Shown: positions 1 through 6,378, counted from the stretch's first letter. The stretch is DNA of 10,351 nucleotides from DAOVQB01 sp023128935 (GCA_030628905.1 DAOVQB010000163.1:1-10351); one strand, 5' to 3'. Numbers and translations are program-made. The notes: generated from the letters alone by a model not told the origin.

Positions 1-1
1 G

Positions 2-199
2 GTGCTGATACGCGATCGGCACCGCTGCCAGGCCCCTGGATGCAGGAATACGCGCTTCATGGAGGTTCATCACATCATTCCGCGCGAGCTGGGTGGCACG
101 AACGACCCAGAAAACCTCATAGCGCTCTGCAGTGCATGCCATAACCTCTGGCATGAGAAGAAGTTAGACGGGCGGTTGCTCAAGCAGGTTCGGGAGTGA
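2..199 (+). CDS. HNH endonuclease, C-terminal part (cut by left edge)
   Basis: This is the C-terminal 65 codons of an HNH-family nuclease, a metal-dependent DNA-cutting fold. Visible motifs are a first zinc-type cysteine pair (C9, C14), the catalytic-type His pair H23-H24 after a hydrophobic stretch, the GG-x-N-D-x-E-N-L-I segment with N38, a second cysteine pair C43-x2-C46, and H47 and H51. These are the ordered landmarks of the HNH fold. The first visible codon is GTG, but HNH modules of this type normally follow a longer N-terminal region and the frame is open to the edge. I therefore treat the GTG as an internal valine and the gene as 5'-incomplete. The TGA stop lies inside the first of three 20-bp direct repeats. 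Such HNH proteins occur both as stand-alone multicopy genes and in mobile elements, and the role here cannot be decided. Confidence 0.85.
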   Translation: MLIRDRHRCQAPGCRNTRFMEVHHIIPRELGGTNDPENLIALCSACHNLWHEKKLDGRLLKQVRE

Positions 200-253
200 T
201 CGAGAATGTTGGCGAGTGATCGAGAATAATCTCGAGTGATCGGGGGCGAGGCA
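194..253. repeat. Three direct repeats, 20-bp period
   Basis: The core GAGTGATCGAGAAT starts at 194 and 214, and its first nine bases (GAGTGATCG) recur at 234. The spacing is exactly 20 bp. The first copy contains the HNH stop codon. Evenly spaced TGATCG(G/A)-type repeats of about 20 bp resemble the multiple internal repeats at the ends of IS21-family insertion sequences. No transposase is in view, so this would be a remnant or the edge of an element. The repeat is plainly visible; the IS21 link is inference. Confidence 0.7.
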
Positions 254-292
254 ACACCGGGAGCCAGGTAACATAGAGTGCCAAGTAGCATC

Positions 293-390
293 GGGAACCA
301 GGCAACATTTGGGTCAGGCAACATTTGGGTCGGGCAGGATTTGGGTCAGGCAACATTTTGGACAATGTGACATTGCGCCCAGGCAACATT
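293..390. repeat. Degenerate tandem array, about 16-bp period
   Basis: The unit GGGTCAGGCAACATTT appears at 311-326 and 343-358. A diverged copy lies at 327-342 (GGGTCGGGCAGGATTT), an 18-bp variant at 293-310, and a last ending AGGCAACATT at 381-390. A weaker relative (CCAGGTAACAT) lies near 264. An 11-bp sequence, GGGGGCGAGGC, sits on both sides at 242-252 and 391-401. The array is too short and too degenerate for CRISPR, and no gene lies in it. It could be part of the same mobile-element end as the 20-bp repeats. Confidence 0.7.
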
Positions 391-416
391 GGGGGCGAGG
401 CGTGCGCGGGCCCTTA

Positions 417-434
417 GCTCACGCTTGCGTGAGC
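417..434. repeat. Perfect 8-bp inverted repeat
   Basis: GCTCACGC (417-424) and GCGTGAGC (427-434) are separated by TT. No T-run follows on either strand, so it is not a classical intrinsic terminator. It could be a protein-binding palindrome or a hairpin that protects the 3' end of an upstream transcript. From here to the promoter at 506 I see nothing else. Confidence 0.4.
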
Positions 435-505
435 ATTGGAAACGGCGAGCACGGTCTCAGATGGTGTGCTAGCGCGCGAGCAATAGCGGTTTGCGCTGCG
501 GCACC

Positions 506-535
506 TTGACCATCGCCTGGGTGTGGTGCTAAACT
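506..535 (+). promoter_or_regulatory. Candidate sigma70 promoter of the glycan operon
   Basis: TTGACC (506-511, 5 of 6 to the -35 consensus) and TAAACT (530-535, 4 of 6, keeping the key first T, A and last T) are separated by 18 bp. Transcription would start near 541-543 and read a leader of about 350 nt into the phosphoglycosyl transferase gene. This is pattern matching only, and GC-rich phyla may differ from the consensus. Confidence 0.45.
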
Positions 536-555
536 TATGTCTTTGCAAAGATAAG
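534..555. promoter_or_regulatory. Palindrome at predicted transcription start (candidate operator)
   Basis: A perfect 12-bp palindrome, TCTTTGCAAAGA, occupies 540-551. With a 2-nt bulge the symmetry extends to CTTAT at 534-538 and ATAAG at 551-555. It overlaps the end of the -10 hexamer and the expected start point, a typical place for a repressor site. In RNA it could also form a small hairpin at the 5' end of the leader. Confidence 0.35.
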
Positions 556-592
556 AGTGGCCCATCCGATCAATTGTCGGTGAAAGGAGGTG

Positions 593-829
593 ATGTCTAG
601 CGGCACATTGCGACTGAGTGAAGTTGGATCCGATAGGATCCCTTGCGAGGAACAACTGCCTAAGCCGAAGCTCGGGGTCATCCCCGGGAGAAGAGGGCCG
701 ATCATGGTCCTATCCGGAGGCAGATGGGGAGCGATGGTGTACCCATGGTGGCAGGCTGCATGTGTTGGCTGTTGCCGGGTTGCACATGCTCCTTTTTTTG
801 GGCCAGCGCGTTGCCCTGCGTGCGGGTAG
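593..829 (+). CDS. Possible leader ORF, 78 codons (doubtful)
   Basis: An ATG at 593 opens a 78-codon frame ending in TAG at 827-829, entirely within the operon leader. It follows AAAGGAGG (583-590), a near-perfect anti-16S match, but the gap to the ATG is only 2 nt, which is poor for initiation. The predicted peptide has no family I recognise. It carries adjacent Trp codons (746-751) just before the terminator-like hairpin, and eight cysteines, seven of them from codon 57 on. The frame runs through the hairpin, so translation would affect its folding. It may simply be a chance frame in GC-rich DNA. Confidence 0.2.
   Translation: MSSGTLRLSEVGSDRIPCEEQLPKPKLGVIPGRRGPIMVLSGGRWGAMVYPWWQAACVGCCRVAHAPFFGPARCPACG
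758..799 (+). terminator. Intrinsic terminator-like hairpin in the leader
   Basis: GCATGTG (758-764) pairs with CACATGC (783-789). AGG 753-755 can extend the stem against CCT 791-793 across small mismatches. The loop is 18 nt, and seven T follow at 793-799. It lies about 100 bp before the first operon gene, and so would stop transcription before the operon unless overridden, as in attenuation. The loop is larger than usual and the stem only moderately stable. Confidence 0.45.
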
Positions 830-895
830 GATAGCCGGGCCTTGGGACAGGAGGTACCCCGCCCTGGGGATCGCCGAGGGGGTTGGTGATAGCTG

Positions 896-1753
896 ATGTC
901 AATTGAAGGCCGCTTTGCCATGGGGCCCGGAGATCCTCCGGAAAAGCCAGCTGGACCCGCATCCGCTGAGTCGGGATCCGCCGCGGACGATCCGGTCGGA
1001 CGTACGGAAGGCGAGCGGATATCTTCAGGGAAACCGACATCAACCGGACACACGGAAGGCGAGCGGATGTCGACGGGGCAGCCAACGTCGGCCGGATCCA
1101 TAGGGGGCCGGCCGAGTGAGGATCCGGCACAGAGCTTCCATCCGAAGGGGTTCTACCAGCGGACAGGCAAGCGCCTCTTTGACCTAATTGCCTCCTGCAT
1201 CGGGTTGCTGCTTCTGAGCCCGCTCTTTGGGCTCATAGCATTGGCAATCAAGCTCGATAGCAGGGGCCCTGTGTACTATCGCTCTACGCGGGTGGGCAAG
1301 CGGGCAGGAACCTTCGAGTTCCTCAAGTTCCGGACCATGCTCGCCGGTGCGGAAGACATGAAAGAGGATCTGGAGCATCTCAACGAGATGGATGGTCCCG
1401 TATTCAAGATCCGCAACGATCCCAGAGTCACACGGGTTGGACTCATCCTAAGGCAGACCTCGCTAGATGAGCTTCCTCAGCTGATCCACGTTATTCGTGG
1501 TGAAATGGGTTTGGTGGGTCCACGGCCCCCAATCCCAGCTGAGGTGGAGCAGTATGAGGCCTGGCAGCGCCGGCGGCTGTCCGTGACGCCTGGGATCACC
1601 TGCCTGTGGCAGGTCAGTGGGCGCAACGATATCGGCTTCGAGGAGTGGATGCGCCTCGATATGGAGTACATCGATCATCTCAGCTTTGCCCAGGACATGA
1701 AGATCCTCCTGATGACGCTGCCGGCTGTCCTACGCGGCGCGGGCGCGAGCTGA
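896..1753 (+). CDS. Short-form monotopic phosphoglycosyl transferase (bacterial sugar transferase family)
   Basis: The 285-residue product starts lipid-linked glycan synthesis by moving a sugar phosphate from a nucleotide sugar to undecaprenyl phosphate at the inner membrane. From about residue 86 it matches the Bac_transf (PF02397) core. It has a hydrophobic re-entrant segment at 97-118 with the helix-breaking S108-P109, then G-P-V-Y-Y and V-G-K, K-F-R-T-M at 144-148, the D191-E192 catalytic pair known from PglC, V-G-P-R-P at 207-211, and P-G-I-T at 232-235 with W-Q-V-S-G-R at 238-243. The usual QxR after the GPV segment reads S-T-R. The multi-span N-terminal region of WbaP/WcaJ is absent. 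In its place is an 85-residue hydrophilic Gly/Ser/Pro/Glu extension with two 16-residue repeats. The start at 896 is chosen by frame, and a GAGGGGG motif lies 13 nt upstream. ATG 920 is an alternative. The sugar substrate is unknown. It is the first gene of the operon. Confidence 0.9.
   Translation: MSIEGRFAMGPGDPPEKPAGPASAESGSAADDPVGRTEGERISSGKPTSTGHTEGERMSTGQPTSAGSIGGRPSEDPAQSFHPKGFYQRTGKRLFDLIASCIGLLLLSPLFGLIALAIKLDSRGPVYYRSTRVGKRAGTFEFLKFRTMLAGAEDMKEDLEHLNEMDGPVFKIRNDPRVTRVGLILRQTSLDELPQLIHVIRGEMGLVGPRPPIPAEVEQYEAWQRRRLSVTPGITCLWQVSGRNDIGFEEWMRLDMEYIDHLSFAQDMKILLMTLPAVLRGAGAS
998..1093 (+). repeat. Two in-frame 48-bp repeats in the transferase N-terminus
   Basis: Two 48-bp units (998-1045 and 1046-1093) share the 17-mer ACGGAAGGCGAGCGGAT at 1004-1020 and 1052-1068. 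They encode 16-residue repeats at residues 35-50 and 51-66 with the pattern G-x-T-E-G-E-R-x-S-x-G-x-P-T-S-x. Both units keep the reading frame, which suggests recent in-frame duplication in a disordered, presumably cytoplasmic tail. Confidence 0.75.
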
Positions 1754-1822
1754 TCGATGGTTCCGGGCTGGGTGGGACGCGCTGGTATGGAGTGCCGCTC
1801 GTAAGCGCAAGGATCGGATCGC

Positions 1823-3007
1823 ATGGTGGACCAAAGGTCCAGAGCATTTGGGCAGTCCAGCTCGGTAAAAGAACAGGCCGCTCAGCACCTGGTCTTTTTT
1901 GCCGACCCGCCCTATTTCGGGGGCGCGGAAGGCTATCTGGCCATGCTGGCCGACGCCCGGCCCAATGGGACGTGGCGGCTGTCTGCGCTCCTGCCCAGGG
2001 GCGAGGGAGGGGAGGAGCTGGCGGGCATGCTCGTGCGCTCCGGTGTGGATGTCCATCGCTATGGGCTGCGCCATCCCCTGGATCCACGCCTGTGGTTCGA
2101 AGTGGGAGGGCTGCTGCGCAGGCTCGGGGGAGAGATCCTGCACATGAATCTCCCCTGGGTCTATGGATCCTGTGTTTCTGTGCCCGCGCTGCTGGCCAAG
2201 ATCACAGGGTACCGCCGTGTGGTCACTACCGAGCATCTGCCCATGGTGGACCGCGCGCGGAAGCGGATGATTCTGAAGATCCTGCTCTGCCCCTTCATCG
2301 ACGCCATCATTGTCCACACCGATTGGAACCGGCGGATACTGGCCAGCAAGCACCACATGCCGCTGGGCAAGATGCATGTGATTCCCAACGGTAGCTCCGA
2401 AGCTCCCGAGATGACCGTGGCTGAGAGGGCCGCGATGCGCAAGAGTCTCGGACTCGCGCCTGGGGACGTGGCCATCGCGGTCGTGGGCAGGCTGACGGCC
2501 CGCAAAGGTCATCGCTTCGTACTGGAAGCCTTGGCTCAATTGGGGGATGATGGCCGGAATCGTAACTGGAAACTCCTCGTGGTTGGAGAGGGTGAGGAGG
2601 GGGAGGCGCTGAAAGTCAAGGCCACGGACCTGGGGCTCGAGACCCGGGTGGGGTTCTTGGGACAACGGGGCGATGCGCGGCGGATTATCCACGCCTGTGA
2701 CCTCTTGGTCCTCGCATCGCTGCTTGAAACCCAGCCGCTGGTTATCACCGAGGCGATGGCTTCGGGACTGCCTGTCGTAGTCTCCGAGATCTACGGGATC
2801 CCTGAGATCGTTGCGGAGGGCGAGACGGGCTATCTCGTGCCGCCGGGCGACGTGAGAGAGCTGGCCAAGGCGCTCAGGAAGCTGATTGATGACTCTGCGC
2901 TCCGCGAGAGGATGGGGAAGGCCGCCCGTCAGCGTTATGAGAAGAGTTTCACACTAGCGAGGATGGCATCAAGCACCTACGGGGTTCTGAAGGGGCCGGA
3001 GGGCTAG
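1823..3007 (+). CDS. GT4 family glycosyltransferase (first of three)
   Basis: This 394-residue GT-B fold glycosyltransferase probably adds a sugar to the undecaprenyl-linked acceptor on the cytoplasmic face of the membrane. It has the glycine-rich acceptor-side loop G-G-A-E-G (33-37), then I-P-N-G-S (187-191) at the domain junction, and the start of the nucleotide-sugar domain V-G-R-L-T-A-R-K-G-H (221-230). The retaining-enzyme EX7E motif lies at E302-E310, followed by A-S-G-L-P-V-V and the G-I-P-E-I-V segment. Length is normal for GT4. An in-frame TAA at 1802-1804 limits the start. ATG 1823 is chosen, with only a weak ribosome site (AAGGA at 1809-1813). It lies 69 bp after the phosphoglycosyl transferase and 4 bp before the next gene. 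Donor and acceptor sugars cannot be read from sequence. Confidence 0.9.
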   Translation: MVDQRSRAFGQSSSVKEQAAQHLVFFADPPYFGGAEGYLAMLADARPNGTWRLSALLPRGEGGEELAGMLVRSGVDVHRYGLRHPLDPRLWFEVGGLLRRLGGEILHMNLPWVYGSCVSVPALLAKITGYRRVVTTEHLPMVDRARKRMILKILLCPFIDAIIVHTDWNRRILASKHHMPLGKMHVIPNGSSEAPEMTVAERAAMRKSLGLAPGDVAIAVVGRLTARKGHRFVLEALAQLGDDGRNRNWKLLVVGEGEEGEALKVKATDLGLETRVGFLGQRGDARRIIHACDLLVLASLLETQPLVITEAMASGLPVVVSEIYGIPEIVAEGETGYLVPPGDVRELAKALRKLIDDSALRERMGKAARQRYEKSFTLARMASSTYGVLKGPEG

Positions 3008-3011
3008 GGGC

Positions 3012-4235
3012 GTGAGGGTTCTCCAGGCAAATAAGTATCACTATGTGAAGGGTGGCGCCGAGCGCTACTACCTGGATGTGAGCCATGAGCTAGCAGACCG
3101 GGGCCACACGGTGATCCCCTTCGCCATGCATCATGCGAGGAATGAGCCTACCTCACATGACCGCTATTTCGTCTCTGAGATTGACTACCATTCCCATCTC
3201 AACGTGGTGCAGAAGCTGCATGCAGCCGGGCGCAGCATATACAGCTTGGAGACGGTGCGCAGGGTCACAGACCTCGTGCGCAACGAGCGGCCAGAGGTTG
3301 CACACCTGCACAACATCTATCACCAGATCTCACCCTCCCTACTGACGGCTCTCTCGCGCCTGGGCGTTCCGATGGTGCACACACTGCACGACTACAAGGT
3401 CGTATGTCCCGGCTATCTCTTCTTGGCCGAAGGGAAGATCTGCGAGGTTTGCGATGGCGGCCACTACTACCACGCCGTGGGCCGGCGCTGCCTGCTCGAA
3501 TCCCGGACGGCTTCATTCGTCGGTTTCCTGGAAGCCACCCTTCATCAGTGGCTACGGACGTACCAGAAGGTCGACTTTTTTCTCTGCCCCAGTCGATTCA
3601 TGCTTGAGAAGGTTGCTGAGCACGGCCTGCCGCGCGAGAAGCTGATCCACTTCCCCTACTTCCTATCGCTGGAATCCTACGAACCCAGCTATGAGCGATC
3701 GGACTACTTCATCTTTCTTGGGCGCCTTTCGCGCGAGAAGGGAGTGGCTACATTGCTCAATGCCCTGCGGCGCAGGGGTAGCAGAAAGCTCCGCTGCCGG
3801 ATCCTTGGTGAGGGGCCACTGGAGGCATCCCTCAAGGCCAAGGCGGCTCAGTGGAACCTGCGGAATGTCGAGTTTGCCGGATACCTTCAAGGAGAAGATC
3901 TGCACGAAGCCATACGCAGCGCTGCATTCACCGTGGTTCCATCCGAATGGTACGAGAACCTGCCCTTCTCAGTGCTGGAGAGCTTTGCGCTCGGGACACC
4001 TGTTGTGGGGGCGCGGATCGGCGGGATTCCTGAGATGGTTTTGCACGAGAGAACCGGCCTGACGTTCACTTCCGGGGATTCGCTTGAGCTGGCAGACGCG
4101 CTCGACTGGATGGAATCAAGGCCCGCTGCCGCGGTTGAAATGGGCCGTGCCGCCCGCAAGCTGGTTGAGGAGCGCTACGCGCCGCAGCCGCATCTGGAAC
4201 GGCTTGAGCAACTATACAAGCGGGTGGCTCGATGA
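3012..4235 (+). CDS. GT4 family glycosyltransferase with a four-cysteine insert (second of three)
   Basis: This 407-residue GT-B enzyme is expected to extend the lipid-linked glycan. The start is GTG 3012, supported by GGAGGG (2998-3003) at 8-nt spacing and by the immediate family-like N-terminus with K-G-G-A-E-R at 13-18. Other landmarks are H-L-H-N (98-101), H-T-L-H-D-Y-K (123-129), C-P-S-R-F (192-196), G-R-L-S-R-E-K-G (237-244), the EX7E pair E315-E323, and A-L-G-T-P-V-V-G followed by G-G-I-P-E-M-V. Between the two domain-one motifs sit C132, C144, C147 and C160. Their spacing suggests a small metal-binding or disulfide-free structural loop, and similar cysteine patterns recur in GT4 enzymes that share the H-D-Y-K-x-V-C-P motif. 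The start lies 4 bp after the previous stop and the stop overlaps the next ATG, so the genes are translationally coupled. Sugar specificity is unknown. Confidence 0.9.
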   Translation: MRVLQANKYHYVKGGAERYYLDVSHELADRGHTVIPFAMHHARNEPTSHDRYFVSEIDYHSHLNVVQKLHAAGRSIYSLETVRRVTDLVRNERPEVAHLHNIYHQISPSLLTALSRLGVPMVHTLHDYKVVCPGYLFLAEGKICEVCDGGHYYHAVGRRCLLESRTASFVGFLEATLHQWLRTYQKVDFFLCPSRFMLEKVAEHGLPREKLIHFPYFLSLESYEPSYERSDYFIFLGRLSREKGVATLLNALRRRGSRKLRCRILGEGPLEASLKAKAAQWNLRNVEFAGYLQGEDLHEAIRSAAFTVVPSEWYENLPFSVLESFALGTPVVGARIGGIPEMVLHERTGLTFTSGDSLELADALDWMESRPAAAVEMGRAARKLVEERYAPQPHLERLEQLYKRVAR

Positions 4236-5338
4236 AGATCGCGATGATCGGACAGAAGGGGATCCCGGCAACCTACGGAGGGATCGAGCGGCATGTCGAG
4301 GAGATTGCCACCCGGCTTGTCCGGCGCGGGCATGAGGTGAACGTCTTCAGCCGTCTCTACTACAGCAAATACCGGGGACCGTACCGCGGCGTTGGCAATA
4401 AGCGGCTGCCCAGCATTCGAACCAAGCACTTTGACGCGATCACGCATTCGGCGCTCGCGATGTTGTACAGCATACTTGACAAGCACGATATACTGCACTT
4501 TCATGCGCTGGGTCCCTCGATCTTCTCTGCCATTCCTCATGCGTTCGGCGCGCGCACGGTGGTGACCGTTCATGGTCTGGACTGGCAGCGCGGCAAGTGG
4601 GGGAAGTTCGCTACTTGGTTCCTGAGGGCGTGTGAGAAACCGGCCATCGCATTCCCGGACGAGACCATCGTCGTTTCGGAGACGCTGGGGGAGTACTTCC
4701 GCGAGCGCTACGGCGCGGAGACAAATGTCATCCCGAATGGGACGAACCCCGGGACAATTCGTGCCCCGAATAGGATCAAGCGGTTGGGCCTAGAGAAGAA
4801 CAAGTACGTCCTGTGGGTTGGCAGGCTTGTGCCGGAGAAGGGATGTCACTACCTGATCGAAGCCTTCCGGAAGGTTAAAACTGACTTAAAGCTGGTCATG
4901 GCCGGTGGATCTAGTTTCTCGGACTCCTATGTTGATTCACTAGAACGGTTGCGCGGCGGTGATGAACGCATCAAGATGATTGGTTATGTCTATGGTGAGG
5001 TGCTGGACGAACTCTGGAGCAACGCCTACCTAGTGGCGCAGCCCTCGATTCTGGAGGGGCTTTCGATCTCGCTGATCGAGGCGCTGAGTTTCGGTCGGTG
5101 CGTGCTGGTCAGCGACATACCGGAGAATATCGAAGTCGTGGGTGACTCAGCGGTCAGCTTCCGAACTCGTGACGTTCAAGATCTCTCCTCAAAACTGCAG
5201 CTCTGCCTGGATCACCCGGAGATGGTGAATGCAACAGCGGAGCGCTGCAAGGCGCTGGCGGAAGAGAAGTACAGTTGGCCGAAGCTCGTTGAAGCGACCG
5301 AGGAGGTCTATAAAAAGGCGTTGAGTAGGAGACGATGA
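4232..5338 (+). CDS. GT4 glycosyltransferase with DUF1972-type N-terminus (third of three)
   Basis: The 368-residue product begins with the hallmark G-Q-K-G-I-P-A-T-Y-G-G-I-E-R-H (7-21) of the DUF1972 (PF09314) acceptor domain, found in rhamnosyltransferase-like capsule and exopolysaccharide enzymes. A GT4 nucleotide-sugar domain follows: V-I-P-N-G (166-170), W-V-G-R-L-V-P-E-K-G (195-204), EX7E at E275-E283, then S-F-G-R-C-V-L-V-S-D-I-P-E-N. The family suggests a rhamnosyl- or related deoxyhexosyl transferase, but no dTDP-rhamnose genes are present to confirm this. The ATG overlaps the previous stop in an ATGA junction, and its own TGA overlaps the start of the next gene. Some stretches (around 4870-4960) read as less GC-rich than the neighbours, which might mean separate acquisition; I have not measured this. 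Confidence 0.9.
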   Translation: MKIAMIGQKGIPATYGGIERHVEEIATRLVRRGHEVNVFSRLYYSKYRGPYRGVGNKRLPSIRTKHFDAITHSALAMLYSILDKHDILHFHALGPSIFSAIPHAFGARTVVTVHGLDWQRGKWGKFATWFLRACEKPAIAFPDETIVVSETLGEYFRERYGAETNVIPNGTNPGTIRAPNRIKRLGLEKNKYVLWVGRLVPEKGCHYLIEAFRKVKTDLKLVMAGGSSFSDSYVDSLERLRGGDERIKMIGYVYGEVLDELWSNAYLVAQPSILEGLSISLIEALSFGRCVLVSDIPENIEVVGDSAVSFRTRDVQDLSSKLQLCLDHPEMVNATAERCKALAEEKYSWPKLVEATEEVYKKALSRRR

Positions 5339-6378
5339 TGTTGGAAGGCGTGATCCTGGCTGGTGGGAAGGGCGAGCGATTCTGGCCACTGAGCCGTCCC
5401 GGGCGTCCAAAGCAGTTGCTGCGTCTCATTGATGATGAGAGCCTTTTGCGGACGACCTGGCGACGGCTTCGACATCGCCTGGATCCCGGCGCACTGCGCG
5501 TAGTGGCGGGTGAGTCGCTAGTGCCCTCAATCCGCCTTGAGCTGCCAGAATTGATTGGAGACCACCTTGTGCCCGAGACGGTGGGAAGGAACACAGCTCC
5601 GGCCCTGGCGGTTGCGGCGGCCCTTGGTGCCCGCGGCGGGGGGGATGTAATACAACTCGTGGTACCGTGCGATCACTGGATTCCGGACGTGGATGCCTTT
5701 TGGGCAAGTGTCAACCGCGCGGTGGAGGTGGCGCAGGCAGAGGACGGGCCACTCGTGACATTTGGCATTCCGATCACCCGGCCGGACACGGGATACGGAT
5801 ACATCGAGCGGGGTGAGCGGCGAGGCCCAGTTTCGGAAGCCTGGCAGGTCAGGCGATTTCACGAGAAGCCGGATGAGACGACTGCCCGGAGCTATCAGGC
5901 CTCCGGTAACTTCTTCTGGAACAGCGGGATCTTCGTGTGGCGGGCGCAGAGTTTTCTCGATGAACTGGCCCGCACGATGCCGGAACTCCACAAACTCGTC
6001 CAGCATCTCACGACGGCCAAGGATCCGATGGATCGTCTGCCCGAGATTTTCCAGCGGGCCCCAGCTCAATCAGTGGACCATGGCGTGCTTGAACATTCGC
6101 GGAGGGTGGCGGTTGTCGCCGCGGGCTTTCCATGGAGTGATGTTGGCACGTGGGAGCGGTGGGGGGATCTGGCCGGCGCGGATGCGAGTGGAAACGCCTG
6201 CCATGGTGATATCCTCAGTCTCGAGACCGAAGGTTGCATCCTGTTCTCCGAAGAGGGTGTGGTGGCCGCGCTGGGTGTGAAAGATCTGGTGATCGTGCGC
6301 ACTGGCGATGTGACGCTGGTAGTGCCCAAGGCGAGATCGCACGATGTGCGCAGGCTGTTCCGACTGTTGCAGGAGTAA
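5335..6378 (+). CDS. manC: Mannose-1-phosphate guanylyltransferase
   Basis: The enzyme makes GDP-mannose from GTP and mannose 1-phosphate, feeding mannosylation or GDP-fucose/GDP-rhamnose routes. The nucleotide-binding signature L-A-G-G-K-G-E-R-F-W-P-L-S-R (8-21) with P-K-Q-L-L (25-29) is clear. Also present are G-R-N-T-A-P-A (84-90), V-P-C-D-H (110-114) where D is usual for metal binding, F-H-E-K-P-D (175-180), N-S-G-I-F-V-W (196-202) and F-P-W-S-D-V-G-T-W (265-273). At 347 residues it is the one-domain form: the C-terminal phosphomannose isomerase cupin of bifunctional ManC/AlgA is missing, so isomerase and phosphomannomutase must be encoded elsewhere. Two ATGs compete. ATG 5335 overlaps the previous stop by 4 nt but is only 3 nt from AGGAG (5327-5331). 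ATG 5338, 6 nt from it, may be the real start. It is the last gene of the operon. Confidence 0.92.
   Translation: MMLEGVILAGGKGERFWPLSRPGRPKQLLRLIDDESLLRTTWRRLRHRLDPGALRVVAGESLVPSIRLELPELIGDHLVPETVGRNTAPALAVAAALGARGGGDVIQLVVPCDHWIPDVDAFWASVNRAVEVAQAEDGPLVTFGIPITRPDTGYGYIERGERRGPVSEAWQVRRFHEKPDETTARSYQASGNFFWNSGIFVWRAQSFLDELARTMPELHKLVQHLTTAKDPMDRLPEIFQRAPAQSVDHGVLEHSRRVAVVAAGFPWSDVGTWERWGDLAGADASGNACHGDILSLETEGCILFSEEGVVAALGVKDLVIVRTGDVTLVVPKARSHDVRRLFRLLQE

Larger units (their letters stand above)
541..895 (+). promoter_or_regulatory. Long structured leader of the glycan operon
   Basis: About 350 nt lie between the predicted start point and the first operon gene. Direct reading finds several hairpins. 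GGATCC at 626-631 and at 636-641 enclose GATA. A seven-pair stem with one G-U (671-677 with 682-688, loop TCAT) is itself enclosed by CTGCC 656-660 and GGCAG 719-723. A terminator-like stem lies at 758-789, and CCCC 857-860 with GGGG 866-869 lies shortly before the start codon. An exceptionally complete ribosome-binding-like sequence, AAAGGAGGTGAT, lies at 583-594. I recognise no known riboswitch class. A role in conditional termination of exopolysaccharide transcription is inference. Confidence 0.4.

Noticed and set aside
293..390. CRISPR array
   Set aside because: Repeats are 16 bp, directly tandem without unique spacers, and diverged; no cas gene is nearby.
618..896. 92-codon + strand frame before the phosphoglycosyl transferase
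   Set aside because: It has a GTG start without a ribosome site, no recognisable domain, and overlaps the terminator-like hairpin.
535..1101. 188-codon minus-strand frame across the leader and the transferase N-terminus
   Set aside because: It mirrors the 48-bp repeats and low-complexity coding of the + strand gene, and has no family-like motif or start signal.
1730..2692. 320-codon minus-strand frame
   Set aside because: It lies opposite a clear GT4 gene with conserved motifs; long antisense frames are expected in GC-rich codon usage.
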